Shown: piece by piece, positions 34,558 to 44,830 of the stretch | Layout of the letters: every line of letters starts with the position of its first letter | Numbering within the stretch: the first letter of the stretch is position 1 | Assembly: GCF_036010665.1 (NCBI RefSeq) | Contig: NZ_CP108581.1 | Location: forward strand, 3,701,501-3,765,500 | DNA length: 64,000 nucleotides | Reading direction: 5' to 3' | Origin: Microbispora sp. NBC_01189 | Lineage (GTDB): Bacteria > Actinomycetota > Actinomycetes > Streptosporangiales > Streptosporangiaceae | The notes under the pieces: generated by a model | Database searches by the model: none | Told to the model about the DNA's origin: nothing | Seen by the model: the letters and a program-made list of their open reading frames with translations, nothing else | Position numbers and translations under genes: made by a program

Positions 34558-36639
34558 TCAGGGTTGCGTCAGGTCGAACCGGTTGACGGTGACCGAGCCG
34601 CCCAGGGACTGGGTGGCGTAGTTGAAGATGCCGAAGCGGTAGCCCATGAAGAACTGCCAGGCGTTGCCCATCGTGAAGGCGGGGCCGAAGGAGGTGAAGT
34701 TCACCCCGTCGGTGCTGTAGGAGAACTTGGCCTGGCGGCCGGTGCCGGGCCGGATGTCGGCGTTGACGCGCAGCCAGATCCGGCCGCCGGACACGGCGGT
34801 GGAGGCCACCTCGGTTCCGGTGGAGGTGGTCTGCCAGCTGCCGTTCATGGTCAGGTTGTTGGTCGCGACCAGCCGGGTCTGCCCGTTGTCGCGCCGGACG
34901 CCGATCCAGGCCGAGGAGTCGCGCAGCATCGCCAGTCCCGCCCGGTCGCCGTCGCGCATCTGGGAGTAGTCCAGCTGGATCGTCGCCGTGGACGACGGAC
35001 CGAGGATGCGGTGGGTGAGGGTGTTGCGGGCGGAGTACAGGTCGCTGGTCACGGTGGCGGTCTGCAGCCGCAGCCCGTTGCCGACGCTGAACCTGGTGGT
35101 GTCGGGGTTGTGGTTCCACTCCCACTCCGGCCCGAGCTGCGACCCGGTGAAGGTGTCGGTCCCGCCCGGGGACTTCACCTGACGAGGCGGACGCGGCACG
35201 TTCGGGTAGGGGTAGGACGCGCCCCAGCCGCCGTTGACGGTCGTGATGGTGGGCCAGCCGTCAGAGGTCCAGGTGACCGGGGCCAGGACGGGGATCCGGC
35301 CGCCAGGGTAGGCGTCCTGGAAGGCCATGTAGTACCAGGCGCCGTTCTGGGTCTGCACCAGCCCGCCCTGGTGCGGCACACCGCCGCCGGAGACCGGGCC
35401 GGACATGTTCAGCAGGACCTGGCGCATCTCGTACGGGCCGAAGGGCCCGTTGGTGGACTTCAGGATGTACTGCCCGTTGGCGGGCTTGGTGACGAAGATG
35501 TAGTAGTTCCCGTTGCGCTTGTACATCCGCGAGCCTTCCAGCGTGCCGACGCTGGAGGGGGTGGAGAACACCTGCTGGCTGCGGACCTCGCTCTTGCCGT
35601 CGGCCGACAGCTGGGCGACGCTGATCTGCGTGTTTCCGTAGGCGACGTACATCGTGTCGTTGTCGTCGACGAGCAGGCCGGCGTCGTAGTAGCACTTGTT
35701 GATCGTGGTGTGCCGGTTCCACGGGCCTTCGACGGAGGTGGCGGTGTAGATGTAGGTCTTGTTGAAGTCGATGCAGCCGCCCCAGTAGAAGGTCTTGTTG
35801 CTGGGCCGGTAGTTCAGGAACGACGCCCAGATGCCGTTGACGTAGCCGCGGCCGCCGTTGAGGTCGTACTTGCTGCCGAAGTCGAGCGTGGGCACCGAGT
35901 GGCCGGCGTACTCCCAGTGGACCAGGTCGTAGGAGCGCAGGACCGGCGCGCCGGGCGAGTAGTGCATCGTGGAGGCGGAGTAGTAGTAGGTGTCGCCGAC
36001 CCGGATGATGTCGATGTCGGCGAGGTCGTCCCACAGCACCGGGTTGGAGTACGTCGACGACGGGGGCCACGGCCCGCTCGGCGTCGCCGAGGGGCTGGGC
36101 GACGGGCTCTGCGACGGGCTCGGGGAAGGGCTGGGCGACGGGCTCGGGGAAGGGCTCGGCGAGGCGCTCGGCGACGGGCTGGCGCTGGGGCTCGGCGACG
36201 CACTGGGGGAGGGGCTGCTGGTCACGGTGCCGGTGCAGGCGGTGCCGTTGACGGCGAAGTTCGTCGGCACCGGGTTGGCCGAACCGCTCAGCCCGCCGTT
36301 GAAGCCGAAGCTCGTGCTGCCGCCGGTCGGGATGGACGCGTTGTAACCCGCGTCGCTCACCGTGACCTGCGCGCCCGACTGGGTGTGGGTGCCGTTCCAC
36401 AGCTGGGTGATGGTCTGGCCGGCGGTGAACGACCAGGTCAGCTTCCAGCCGTTGATCGGGTCGCCCAGGTTGGTCACCTTCACGTCGGCGCCGAAGCCGC
36501 CGGGCCACGAACTGGTCACCGTGTAGGTGACCTGGCAACCAGCGGCGGCCTGGGCCGTGCCTGCGGTCGCGACTCCGAGAGCGCCGAGCGCGGCGGCCAT
36601 CGCGGCCGCGAGCCAGCGCCGATGTCGGATGGGGGGCAC
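34558..36639 (-). CDS. Secreted GH43 glycosidase with N-terminal CBM2
   Basis: 693 residues. Signal peptide (cut near AQAAA), then a CBM2 (about 33-136, GCQVTYTVTSSWPGGFGADVKV, closing cysteine near TACTG), a long Ser-Pro linker (about 140-185) and the GH43 five-bladed propeller (about 190-480). The catalytic candidates are Asp in DLADIDIIRVGDTYYY and Glu in LEGSRMYKRNGNYYIF. A beta-sandwich C-terminal domain (about 495-693, FTGSQLGPEWEWNHNPDTTRF) is usual for beta-xylosidase/arabinofuranosidase subfamilies. It should trim xylan side chains or xylo-oligomers outside the cell. It belongs with the two esterases upstream on the same strand and the GH10 xylanase. Confidence 0.9.
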   Translation of the reverse strand: MPPIRHRRWLAAAMAAALGALGVATAGTAQAAAGCQVTYTVTSSWPGGFGADVKVTNLGDPINGWKLTWSFTAGQTITQLWNGTHTQSGAQVTVSDAGYNASIPTGGSTSFGFNGGLSGSANPVPTNFAVNGTACTGTVTSSPSPSASPSPSASPSPSASPSPSPSPSPSPSPSPSQSPSPSPSATPSGPWPPSSTYSNPVLWDDLADIDIIRVGDTYYYSASTMHYSPGAPVLRSYDLVHWEYAGHSVPTLDFGSKYDLNGGRGYVNGIWASFLNYRPSNKTFYWGGCIDFNKTYIYTATSVEGPWNRHTTINKCYYDAGLLVDDNDTMYVAYGNTQISVAQLSADGKSEVRSQQVFSTPSSVGTLEGSRMYKRNGNYYIFVTKPANGQYILKSTNGPFGPYEMRQVLLNMSGPVSGGGVPHQGGLVQTQNGAWYYMAFQDAYPGGRIPVLAPVTWTSDGWPTITTVNGGWGASYPYPNVPRPPRQVKSPGGTDTFTGSQLGPEWEWNHNPDTTRFSVGNGLRLQTATVTSDLYSARNTLTHRILGPSSTATIQLDYSQMRDGDRAGLAMLRDSSAWIGVRRDNGQTRLVATNNLTMNGSWQTTSTGTEVASTAVSGGRIWLRVNADIRPGTGRQAKFSYSTDGVNFTSFGPAFTMGNAWQFFMGYRFGIFNYATQSLGGSVTVNRFDLTQP

Positions 36640-36672
36640 TGAAGTCCTCCAGAGAGTAAGTCTCGGGCTGTG

Positions 36673-36719
36673 TCGTCAGGACACGGTGTTCGTCAGGACA
36701 CGGTTCTTGTCAGGACAGA
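36673..36719. repeat. 17-bp tandem repeat reaching into a stop codon
   Basis: CGTCAGGACACGG followed by TGTT or TTCTT recurs three times. The third, partial copy contains the stop codon of the esterase gene that ends at 36710, so this is another duplicated gene end. Confidence 0.8.
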
Positions 36720-38107
36720 GCGCAGGCGGCGCCGTTCAGCGTGAACGAGGTGGGCTTGCCGGCGTTGCCGGTGTGCGTGGCCTGGAAGCCGATCTGGGCG
36801 GAGCCGCCGGCCGGGATCGAGCCGTTGTAGCTGACGTTGGTCGCGGTGACCCTGCCGCTGCTCGGCGAGTAGGTGGCGTTCCAGCCGTTGGTGATGGTCT
36901 GCCCGCCGGGCAGGGTGAAGGCCAGCGACCAGCCGTTGACGGCGGAGGAGCCGGTGTTCGTGACGGTGATGTCCTCGGTCAGGCCGTCGCCCCAGGAGTT
37001 GACGGTGGCGCTGACGCGGCAGGCGCCCGTACCACCCGTCGGAGAGGACGACGGGGAGCTACTCGGCGACGCGGAGGGCGACGCGGACGGCGACGGCGAG
37101 GGCGACGCGGACGGCGAGGGCGACGGCGACCGCGTGGGGGACGCGGACGGCGACGGCGACGGGGACGGGGAGGTGCTCGGCGCGTCGAGGCCGAGGAAGG
37201 AGATGGCGTAGGCGAGCTGGCCGTTCATGGGGAGCTGGTGGCCGACGCCGGAGATGCTGATGCCCTCGACGGTGGCTTGGGTGCTGGTGTTGCCGTAGCG
37301 GGTGCGGGTCCAGCTCGACTGCGGGTGGTCGGTGAAGGCGGGGGTCTGGCTCAGCCCGTTGAGGTTGGTCCATTGTTTGATCTCTTCACCGAAGTTGTTG
37401 TAGTGCAGGGTGGTGTCGGTGGTGCCGTGCCACAGCTGTATGCGGGGGTAGCGGCCGGTGTAGCCGGGGTACATGGCGCGGGCCTGGTCGCCCCACTGCT
37501 GGGCGGTCTTGCTGATCTGGCCGCCGGAGCACTGGTTGTTCCACAGGGAGCCGTCGGTGGTGGCGAAGCAGCCGGCGGGGACGCCGGAGAAGGCCGAGGC
37601 GGCGGAGAACACGTCGGGGTATTGGGCGGCCAGGACGTTGGTCATCATGGCGCCGGAGGAGAAGCCGCTGACGACGATGCGGCCGGGGTCGACGTTGTAG
37701 CGCTGGCGGGTGTAGTTGACCATGGCCATGATGCCGGTGGAGTCGCTGCCGCCGTCGCGGCGGAGCGCGGCGGGGGTGGAGACGTCGAAGCAGGATCCGC
37801 TGCGGGTGGCCTCGGGGACGACGATGATGTAGCCGTAGCGGTCGGCGGCGGTGACGTAGTCGTGGCCGTTGCCGTTGAAGATGCCGCTGGCCGAGCCGCT
37901 GCAGTAGTGGACCAGGAGCAGCAGGGCCGGTCGTGTGGCGACCCGGTCGGGTACGTAGAGGTACATGTTGAGGTTGGTCGGGTTGGTGCCGAACCCGGTG
38001 ATCCGGGTGAGTGTGGCGGCCGCGGCGGGCCGGGCCGCGAGCAGCATGCCGACCAGCACCAGCGGCAGCGACGCGGCGGCCAGCAGGGATCTGAGCCTTC
38101 GTTTCAC
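36710..38107 (-). CDS. CE1 / PHB-depolymerase-family esterase with CBM2
   Basis: 465 residues. Signal peptide (ending RPAAAA), then an alpha/beta-hydrolase of the LpqC/PHB-depolymerase group (about 33-310). The nucleophile is in VVSGFSSGAMMTN, a lid-side Asp in QLWHGTTDTTLHYNN and the His in SGVGHQLPMNG. In xylan loci such CE1 proteins are acetylxylan or feruloyl esterases. A repeat-built Ser-Pro linker (about 313-360) leads to a C-terminal CBM2 (about 362-465, CRVSATVNSWGDGL to GAACALS). It is one of three co-oriented secreted xylan-active genes. Confidence 0.9.
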   Translation of the reverse strand: MKRRLRSLLAAASLPLVLVGMLLAARPAAAATLTRITGFGTNPTNLNMYLYVPDRVATRPALLLLVHYCSGSASGIFNGNGHDYVTAADRYGYIIVVPEATRSGSCFDVSTPAALRRDGGSDSTGIMAMVNYTRQRYNVDPGRIVVSGFSSGAMMTNVLAAQYPDVFSAASAFSGVPAGCFATTDGSLWNNQCSGGQISKTAQQWGDQARAMYPGYTGRYPRIQLWHGTTDTTLHYNNFGEEIKQWTNLNGLSQTPAFTDHPQSSWTRTRYGNTSTQATVEGISISGVGHQLPMNGQLAYAISFLGLDAPSTSPSPSPSPSASPTRSPSPSPSASPSPSPSASPSASPSSSPSSSPTGGTGACRVSATVNSWGDGLTEDITVTNTGSSAVNGWSLAFTLPGGQTITNGWNATYSPSSGRVTATNVSYNGSIPAGGSAQIGFQATHTGNAGKPTSFTLNGAACALS

Positions 38108-38145
38108 AGGAGGTCCTTTCGTACGCCGGGTTCGTCAGGTCAGGC

Positions 38146-39240
38146 TCAGGCCGCCGTGCAGGTCACGGCGGGCACGCTGTTGGCGCCGTTCGAGCTGCCG
38201 AGGAAGCCGAACTGTGCGCTCGCGCCGGCGCCGAGCGCACCGTTGTAGCTCACGTTCTGGGCGGTGATCTGTGCGCCACTGGAGGTGATCGTGGCGTTCC
38301 AGGACTGGGTGACAGTCTGGCCGTCGCCGAACCGCCAGGTGACGGTCCAGGAGGAGATGGGCGATCCGCCCGCGGTGACGGTCACGTCGGCCTGGAAACC
38401 GCCCTGCCACTGCCCGGTCAGCGCGTACTTGGCCGAGCACGACTTGCCACCCGGCGGCGGGCTCGCACTGGGGCTGGCACTGGGGCTCGCGCTCGGGCTG
38501 GGACTGGCGCTGGGGCTCGGGCTGGACCCCTGGCCCAGGCTGCCCGGCACCGACTGGAGGGCGGCGTACCAGGCGGCGGCCATCTTGTCGTAGCCGCCGG
38601 CGGTGGGGTGGATGCCGTCGGTGAGGTCGCCGGTGGTGAGCTTGCTGTGCATGTCGACGAGGTAGACGTGCTTGCCGCTGTTGACCTTGGACTGCACGAT
38701 GCCGGGGAGGGCGGCGTTGAAGGTGCGGGCGGCCGACTCCTGGCCGGAGTTGGACAGCGGGATGATCGTGGCGACGAACACGTCGGCGTTGGGGGCGGCC
38801 GAGGTGATGTGGTCGATCAGGGTGGACAGCCGCTGGGGGGCGGAGGAGACGTTGTAGTTCTGCAGCACGTCGTTGGTGCCGATGTGCAGCAGCACGGTGC
38901 GGGGGGTGTAGGTGCGCAGCCAGCCGGTGATGTTGGCGTCGATCTGGTCGATCCGCCAGCCGGGGTGGCCCTCGTGGTCGTGGTCGCCCAGGTTGGACGG
39001 GCCGTTGTACTGCGAGCCGACGAAGTCGACGGTGTAGCGGCCGGAGGCCAGGCGCTGCCACAGCCCGATGCGATATCCGCCGGGCACCTGGGTGCCCTCG
39101 GTGATCGAGTCACCCAGCGGCATCACCCGCACTCCGCCGTTGGACTCCGCGTTCGCGGCGCCCGCCCCCAGCACCGTACCCAGGACCGGGAGGGCGAGAG
39201 CCAGGAGGATCGCGATGAACCGGATGCGAGGGATCTTCAT
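38146..39240 (-). CDS. CE3-type SGNH esterase with CBM2
   Basis: 364 residues. Signal peptide (ending AANAE), then an SGNH hydrolase domain (about 35-235). Block I is MPLGDSITEG with the Ser nucleophile, block III is LLHIGTNDVLQ and block V is LTDGIHPTAGGYDKM with Asp and His. The order and spacing fit carbohydrate esterase family 3 acetylxylan esterases. A Ser-Pro-Ala linker leads to a C-terminal CBM2 (about 262-364, CSAKYALTGQWQGGFQADVTV). It lies divergent from the GH10 xylanase across a 731-bp regulatory region. Confidence 0.9.
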   Translation of the reverse strand: MKIPRIRFIAILLALALPVLGTVLGAGAANAESNGGVRVMPLGDSITEGTQVPGGYRIGLWQRLASGRYTVDFVGSQYNGPSNLGDHDHEGHPGWRIDQIDANITGWLRTYTPRTVLLHIGTNDVLQNYNVSSAPQRLSTLIDHITSAAPNADVFVATIIPLSNSGQESAARTFNAALPGIVQSKVNSGKHVYLVDMHSKLTTGDLTDGIHPTAGGYDKMAAAWYAALQSVPGSLGQGSSPSPSASPSPSASPSASPSASPPPGGKSCSAKYALTGQWQGGFQADVTVTAGGSPISSWTVTWRFGDGQTVTQSWNATITSSGAQITAQNVSYNGALGAGASAQFGFLGSSNGANSVPAVTCTAA

Positions 39241-39280
39241 CAGTACTCCCGAAGAATGTGATCTCTGAGGAGAAGGCTTC

Positions 39281-39295
39281 TGTTAGCGCTCACAC
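39281..39295. promoter_or_regulatory. LacI-type operator, copy 1
   Basis: TGTTAGCGCTCACAC, with an AGCGCT core and TGT/ACA flanks, matches the style of CebR/xylan-regulator operators in actinobacteria. It lies 41 bp before the CE3 esterase start. Confidence 0.7.
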
Positions 39296-39441
39296 TGGCT
39301 GTAGTGGCGAGGTGGTGATGGGGCTCGCGGGAGCCGGGCACGCGTACGAGACGGGCGCCGCGACGTCGCGCCGACCGGACCTAGGCCGCCCTCGGCGGCG
39401 GGGGATCGCCCCACCTTCGTGCTCGAAGGCGAGTCAAGGTT

Positions 39442-39456
39442 TGTTAGCGCTCACAC
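39442..39456. promoter_or_regulatory. LacI-type operator, copy 2
   Basis: The same 15 bases as copy 1, in the same orientation, 161 bp further on. The two copies could allow DNA looping or control of both divergent promoters. No cognate regulator gene adjoins the locus. Confidence 0.7.
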
Positions 39457-39950
39457 GTCTCTGCCGGGCCCGCCTTTCTCGTTGGGCGTGGATGTCGGTG
39501 GTGGTGCGGCGGAGCAAATACGACGGGGTCAGGTCCCGTCAAGCGGGCCGGATTCACCAGCCTGAACGCCGTACGGCCGGGTGGGCCTCAACTGCTCCGA
39601 TGGGCGCGCGATGCACAAGCCGAGGTGGGCGGGGTGCTGAAACATTCATCCTGCCGGCACCGTCCCGCGACGGGTGGCGAGGCGGCCGGAAAGCGCGGTG
39701 GCGGCGCGTGCCACCCGCCCGGCGCGGGTCGCTGTGGCGGGGAGGCCGCTCGCACCTCTCCGGCGCAGTCTTGACACGTTTCGTGGGGATTTCCAGACTG
39801 ACTTTTCGAAGCGGCCTCTTTCTGCCGGGCCTGGTGGTGGACGGCGGAGGCCGTGGTTCGTGACGCCGAGCGTCGTTGACACGTCGTGCGTCCCGTCGAG
39901 GGGCGTGGCGTCTTTCCGCGGGGGCGCGTCCTCGCGTTCCCCTTCAGTGA

Positions 39951-41429
<1,479 letters not shown>

Positions 41430-41459
41430 TCCGCACCTTCTGATCGGCGACCCCTGACG

Positions 41460-41496
41460 CCTCCGGTGCGCGGGACCTCCACCCGCGCACCGGAGG
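41460..41496. terminator. Perfect 15-bp hairpin terminator
   Basis: CCTCCGGTGCGCGGG pairs exactly with CCCGCGCACCGGAGG around a 7-base loop, between the convergent xylanase and DJ-1/PfpI genes. Confidence 0.9.
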
Positions 41497-41523
41497 CACG
41501 CCGTACGGACTCGCCGTACGGAC

Positions 41524-42144
41524 TCACAGTCCCCTGGCGAGGAGATCCTTGGCGGCCTGCGGCGCCTTGGCCGGCGATCCCGCGTCGTACGGCGGCCGCG
41601 GGTCGTACTCGATGGCGAGCTGGATCGCCTCGGCCGTGGTCTGATCGGCGATGCGCGCGACGAGCGCGAGCGCCATGTCGATGCCGGAGGAGACCCCCGC
41701 GGCGGTGACGATCTTCCCCTGGAACACCACCCGCTCGGCCGTGTAGACGGCGCCGAACGACTCCAGCACGTCCGCCGCGCCCCAGTGGGTCGTCGCCGAG
41801 AGCCCGGCGAGCAGCCCGGCGGCCCCCAGCAACAGCGACCCGGTGCACACCGAGGTCGTCCAGGTGCTCGTCTCGTGCATCCGGCGAATCCAGCCGAGAA
41901 GCTCGTCGTCGTCCAGCAGCCCGCGTGCTCCCGGGCCTCCGGGAACGACCAGGACATCGCAGGAACTGACCTCGGCGAACGCCGCGTCGGCGGTGAGCGC
42001 CAGCCATGCCGGGACATCGCGCACCGGCCCCGGCGTGGCGGCCGCGAACACGATCTCGGCGTCCGGCAGGAACCTGAGCACCTCGTACGGGCCGACGGCG
42101 TCCAGCGGGGTGAACCGGTCGAACAGCGGCATGACGATGCGCAC
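41524..42144 (-). CDS. DJ-1/PfpI-family protein (isonitrile hydratase-like)
   Basis: 206 residues from GTG 42144, a single class-I amidotransferase-like domain. The nucleophile elbow is SVCTGSLLLGAAGLL, preceded by DVLVVPGGPGARG, and THWGAADVLESFGA follows; this set of motifs is shared with isonitrile hydratase (InhA) and the effector domains of GlxA-type regulators. There is no DNA-binding domain. Cytoplasmic; the substrate is not predictable. It is separate from the xylanase behind a strong terminator. Confidence 0.88.
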   Translation of the reverse strand: MRIVMPLFDRFTPLDAVGPYEVLRFLPDAEIVFAAATPGPVRDVPAWLALTADAAFAEVSSCDVLVVPGGPGARGLLDDDELLGWIRRMHETSTWTTSVCTGSLLLGAAGLLAGLSATTHWGAADVLESFGAVYTAERVVFQGKIVTAAGVSSGIDMALALVARIADQTTAEAIQLAIEYDPRPPYDAGSPAKAPQAAKDLLARGL

Positions 42145-42243
42145 AGGGACACCCTCCGACGGACGGACGGCCAGCGTAACCGGACGGCCAGCCTGGCCCG
42201 CTCGCCGGTCAGCGACAGGCGGCGTGGCCGGTTGGCCGGGCGG

Positions 42244-43524
42244 TCATGACGGCATCTGTCCTGTCTCGGGGGAAATGCAGGGGGAGGTCGTGGGGGAGGC
42301 CGGAGTGGGATCGAGATCCGCGAGCGACCCGCCGGCCGAGCTGAGCCAGGCCCGTACGGCGGCGTCGTGTTCGCCGAGCGCCGGCGGCGGCTCCGCCGGG
42401 CGGACCAGGTCCTCGGAGTAGCTCACGGGGTGGCGCACCTGCGGCGCGCGGTCCGGCCGGGGGCGTACGGCCGGGGCCAGGCCGAGGCGCTCCGCCAGCT
42501 CGAACGCCTCGCCGACGTCCGCGACGCAGCCCGCGGGCACCTGCTCGGCGGTCAGCCGTTCCTGCCATTCGGCCGCGTCCGCGGTGGCGAGGAGGCGTTC
42601 GAGTGCCGCGACGAGGTCCTCGCGGTTGGCCACTCTGGCGGCGTTCGTCGCGAAGTGGTCGTCGGCGGCCAGTCCGGGCTCGCCGAGCACGCGGGTCAGC
42701 CGGGCGAACTGCCCGTCGTTGCCGCAGGCCACGGCGAGCAGGCCGTCCCGGCAGCGCAGGGTCTCGTACGGCGCGATGGAGGGATGGCGGTTGCCCATCC
42801 GCCCCGGCGGCACGCCGGTCTCCAGGTAGCCCTGTGCCTGGTTGACCAGCGCGGCGAGCAGGCTGGACAGCAGGTTCACCTCGACGTGGCATCCCCTGCC
42901 GGTGGTCGCCCGGGCGGCCAGCGCGGCCAGGACCCCGATGGCGGCGTCCTTGCCGGTCAGCACGTCGACCAGGGCCACGCCGGCCTTCGCCGGCTCCCCG
43001 TCGGCCGCGCCGGTGACCGACATGAGCCCGCCCACGGCCTGGACGATGAAGTCGTAGCCCAGCAACCCGGCGCCGGCGCCCGCGCCGAAGCCGCTGATGG
43101 TGCAGTAGACGACCCCTGGGTTCGCGGCCGCCACCTGCGCGTAGCCCAGCCCGCGCCGGTCGAGCGCCCCCGGTCTGAAGTTCTCCACGAGCACGTCGGC
43201 GCGCCGGGCCAGCTCGCGGGCGAGCGTCAGGTCGGCCGGATCGTCCAGGTCCAGCGTGACGCTCCGCTTGGTGCGGTTCACGCTCTCGAAGTACGTCGAG
43301 GAGGTGGCCGTCGAGGAGGCGGCCGTCAAGGAGGCGGCCGTCGAGGAGGTGGCCGACCACGGCGGTCCCCACGAACGGGTGTCGTCCCCGGTGCCGGGGC
43401 GCTCGACCTTGACGACGGTCGCGCCCAGGTCGGCCAGGGTCATCGTGCAGGAGGGGCCGGCCAGCACGCGGCTGAAGTCGGCGACGAGCACGCCGTGGAG
43501 CGGACGGGTCACGACGCAAAACAT
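42244..43524 (-). CDS. CaiB/BaiF family CoA-transferase
   Basis: 426 residues of class III CoA-transferase: GVLVADFSRVLAGPSCTMTLADLGATVVKVERPGTGDDTR near the N-terminus, then NRTKRSVTLDLDDPAD, LVENFRPGALDRRGLGY and GYDFIVQAVGGLMSVTG. The catalytic Asp lies in the ALVDVLTGKDAAIG region. These enzymes move CoA between carboxylic acids; the substrate is unknown. Right after SWGPPW, a 15-bp unit repeated about four times (43300-43360) inserts a Ser/Thr/Ala stretch (SSTAASLTAASSTATSSTY) where relatives have a short GES-AYF loop. ATG 43524 has no ribosome site, so it may be leaderless; GTG 43512 is the alternative. Confidence 0.9.
   Translation of the reverse strand: MFCVVTRPLHGVLVADFSRVLAGPSCTMTLADLGATVVKVERPGTGDDTRSWGPPWSATSSTAASLTAASSTATSSTYFESVNRTKRSVTLDLDDPADLTLARELARRADVLVENFRPGALDRRGLGYAQVAAANPGVVYCTISGFGAGAGAGLLGYDFIVQAVGGLMSVTGAADGEPAKAGVALVDVLTGKDAAIGVLAALAARATTGRGCHVEVNLLSSLLAALVNQAQGYLETGVPPGRMGNRHPSIAPYETLRCRDGLLAVACGNDGQFARLTRVLGEPGLAADDHFATNAARVANREDLVAALERLLATADAAEWQERLTAEQVPAGCVADVGEAFELAERLGLAPAVRPRPDRAPQVRHPVSYSEDLVRPAEPPPALGEHDAAVRAWLSSAGGSLADLDPTPASPTTSPCISPETGQMPS
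43297..43360. repeat. 15-bp tandem repeat inside the CoA-transferase gene
   Basis: Units such as GTCGAGGAGGTGGCC and GTCAAGGAGGCGGCC recur about four times with one or two changes each, in frame. Confidence 0.85.
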
Positions 43525-43616
43525 ACTAAATCGGATGTACGCGAAGCTTCCGGGCCGTCTTGCGGCCGTGGCCTTGCGTAAGTCATTCGCGAAGTTTCAC
43601 GCGTTAGGGTCGTTTT

Positions 43617-44243
43617 ATGCGGGTTACCACCGACGCCGACGTACGACGGGTGTTCGACCGGATCGCGGATCGGTACGACGACCAGATGCGGGTCTGGGAG
43701 CGGCGCCTGTTCCCCGGCAGCCGGGAATGGGCCGTCGGGCAGGCGCGGGGCCACGTCGTGGAGATCGCGGTCGGCACCGGGCTGAACCTGCCGCTCTACG
43801 ACGCCGCGACCACCGTGGTCGGGATCGAGTTGTCCGAGCGCATGCTGGACCTGGCGCGGCGGCGGGTGGCCCGGGACGGCCTCGGCGCGCGGGTGGAACT
43901 GCGGCAGGGCGACGCGCAGCGCCTCGACCTGCCCGACGGCGTCGCCGACACCGTGCTGTCCACGTTCACGATGTGCACGATTCCCGACCCCGCCGCCGCG
44001 GCCCGTGAGGCCTACCGGGTGCTCCGGCCGGGCGGGCGGTTCGTGCTGGCCGAGCACGGGCCCTCCAGCAACCCGATCCTCCGGGCCGGGATGCGGCTGG
44101 TGGAACCCCTGTTCGTACGGTTCGAAGCCGACTATCTCACCCGCGATCCCCGGCCGTACCTGGAGCGGGCGGGGTTCGAGATCGAGTCGGTGGCCCGGGC
44201 GGCGCGCGGCGTCAGCTTCCGGGTGCTGGCCGTACGGCCCTGA
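43617..44243 (+). CDS. Class I SAM-dependent methyltransferase
   Basis: 208 residues. SAM-binding motif I is VVEIAVGTGLNLPLYD, motif II is the acidic GIELSERMLDLARRR, and ADTVLSTFTMCTIPDPAAAAREAYRVLRPGGRFVLAEHG contains the post-motifs. The pattern is that of UbiE/phospholipid N-methyltransferase-like (PmtA-type) small methyltransferases. TTAGGGT lies about 10 bases before the ATG and there is no ribosome site, so translation may be leaderless. It is divergent from the CoA-transferase gene. Confidence 0.88.
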   Translation: MRVTTDADVRRVFDRIADRYDDQMRVWERRLFPGSREWAVGQARGHVVEIAVGTGLNLPLYDAATTVVGIELSERMLDLARRRVARDGLGARVELRQGDAQRLDLPDGVADTVLSTFTMCTIPDPAAAAREAYRVLRPGGRFVLAEHGPSSNPILRAGMRLVEPLFVRFEADYLTRDPRPYLERAGFEIESVARAARGVSFRVLAVRP

Positions 44244-44303
44244 CCCGCCTATGGGTTTTAATCATTTGCCTAGTGCCATTAGGAATGACTAGCCTCGCCG
44301 CTC

Positions 44304-44804
44304 ATGAGGCCGGTCACCGAGCACGAAGTGCGTACGTCGTTCATCAACTGTTCCAAGGGCGAGGCCAAGCGTCTCGACCTGCCCAGGGACCTCCCGGATC
44401 GTCCGTGGGAAGACCTCGACTTCCTCGGCTGGCGGGACCCGGGCGCACCGGAGCGGGCGTACGTGGTGGCGGAACGCGACGGCTCCCTCGTCGGGATCGC
44501 GCTCCGGGTGACCTCCGGCGTCTCGCGCGGCTTCACCTCCCGCAGCATGTGCTCACTGTGCCTGACCACCCACACCAGCGGCGGCGTGGCGCTGATGACC
44601 GCGCGCCGGACCGGCGAGGCGGGCCGTCAGGGGAACACCGTCGGGCAGTACCTGTGCACCGACCTCGACTGCTCCCTCTACCTGCGCGGTAAGAAGGAGG
44701 CTCCCGGGGCCGGGGTCGTCGAGGAGTCGTTGACCGTGGAGGAGAAGGCCGCCCGCACGAGAGCCAACCTCTACTCCTTCCTCGACCGGGTCGCGAACGG
44801 CTGA
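44304..44804 (+). CDS. FBP-domain treble-clef zinc-finger protein
   Basis: 166 residues beginning MRPVTEHEVRTSFINCSKGEAKRL, with zinc ligands in CSLCLTTHTSGGVALMTARRTG and CTDLDCSLYLRG. This is the FBP (fibronectin-binding-protein C-terminal-like) treble-clef family, related to the elongation-factor-G-binding FusB/FusC zinc finger. In actinobacteria it is a stand-alone protein, probably ribosome- or EF-G-associated. It lacks a ribosome-binding site; GACTAGC upstream may be the -10 of a leaderless promoter. Confidence 0.85.
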   Translation: MRPVTEHEVRTSFINCSKGEAKRLDLPRDLPDRPWEDLDFLGWRDPGAPERAYVVAERDGSLVGIALRVTSGVSRGFTSRSMCSLCLTTHTSGGVALMTARRTGEAGRQGNTVGQYLCTDLDCSLYLRGKKEAPGAGVVEESLTVEEKAARTRANLYSFLDRVANG

Positions 44805-44830
44805 CCGCCGGTCGTCGCACCGGCTGCGGC

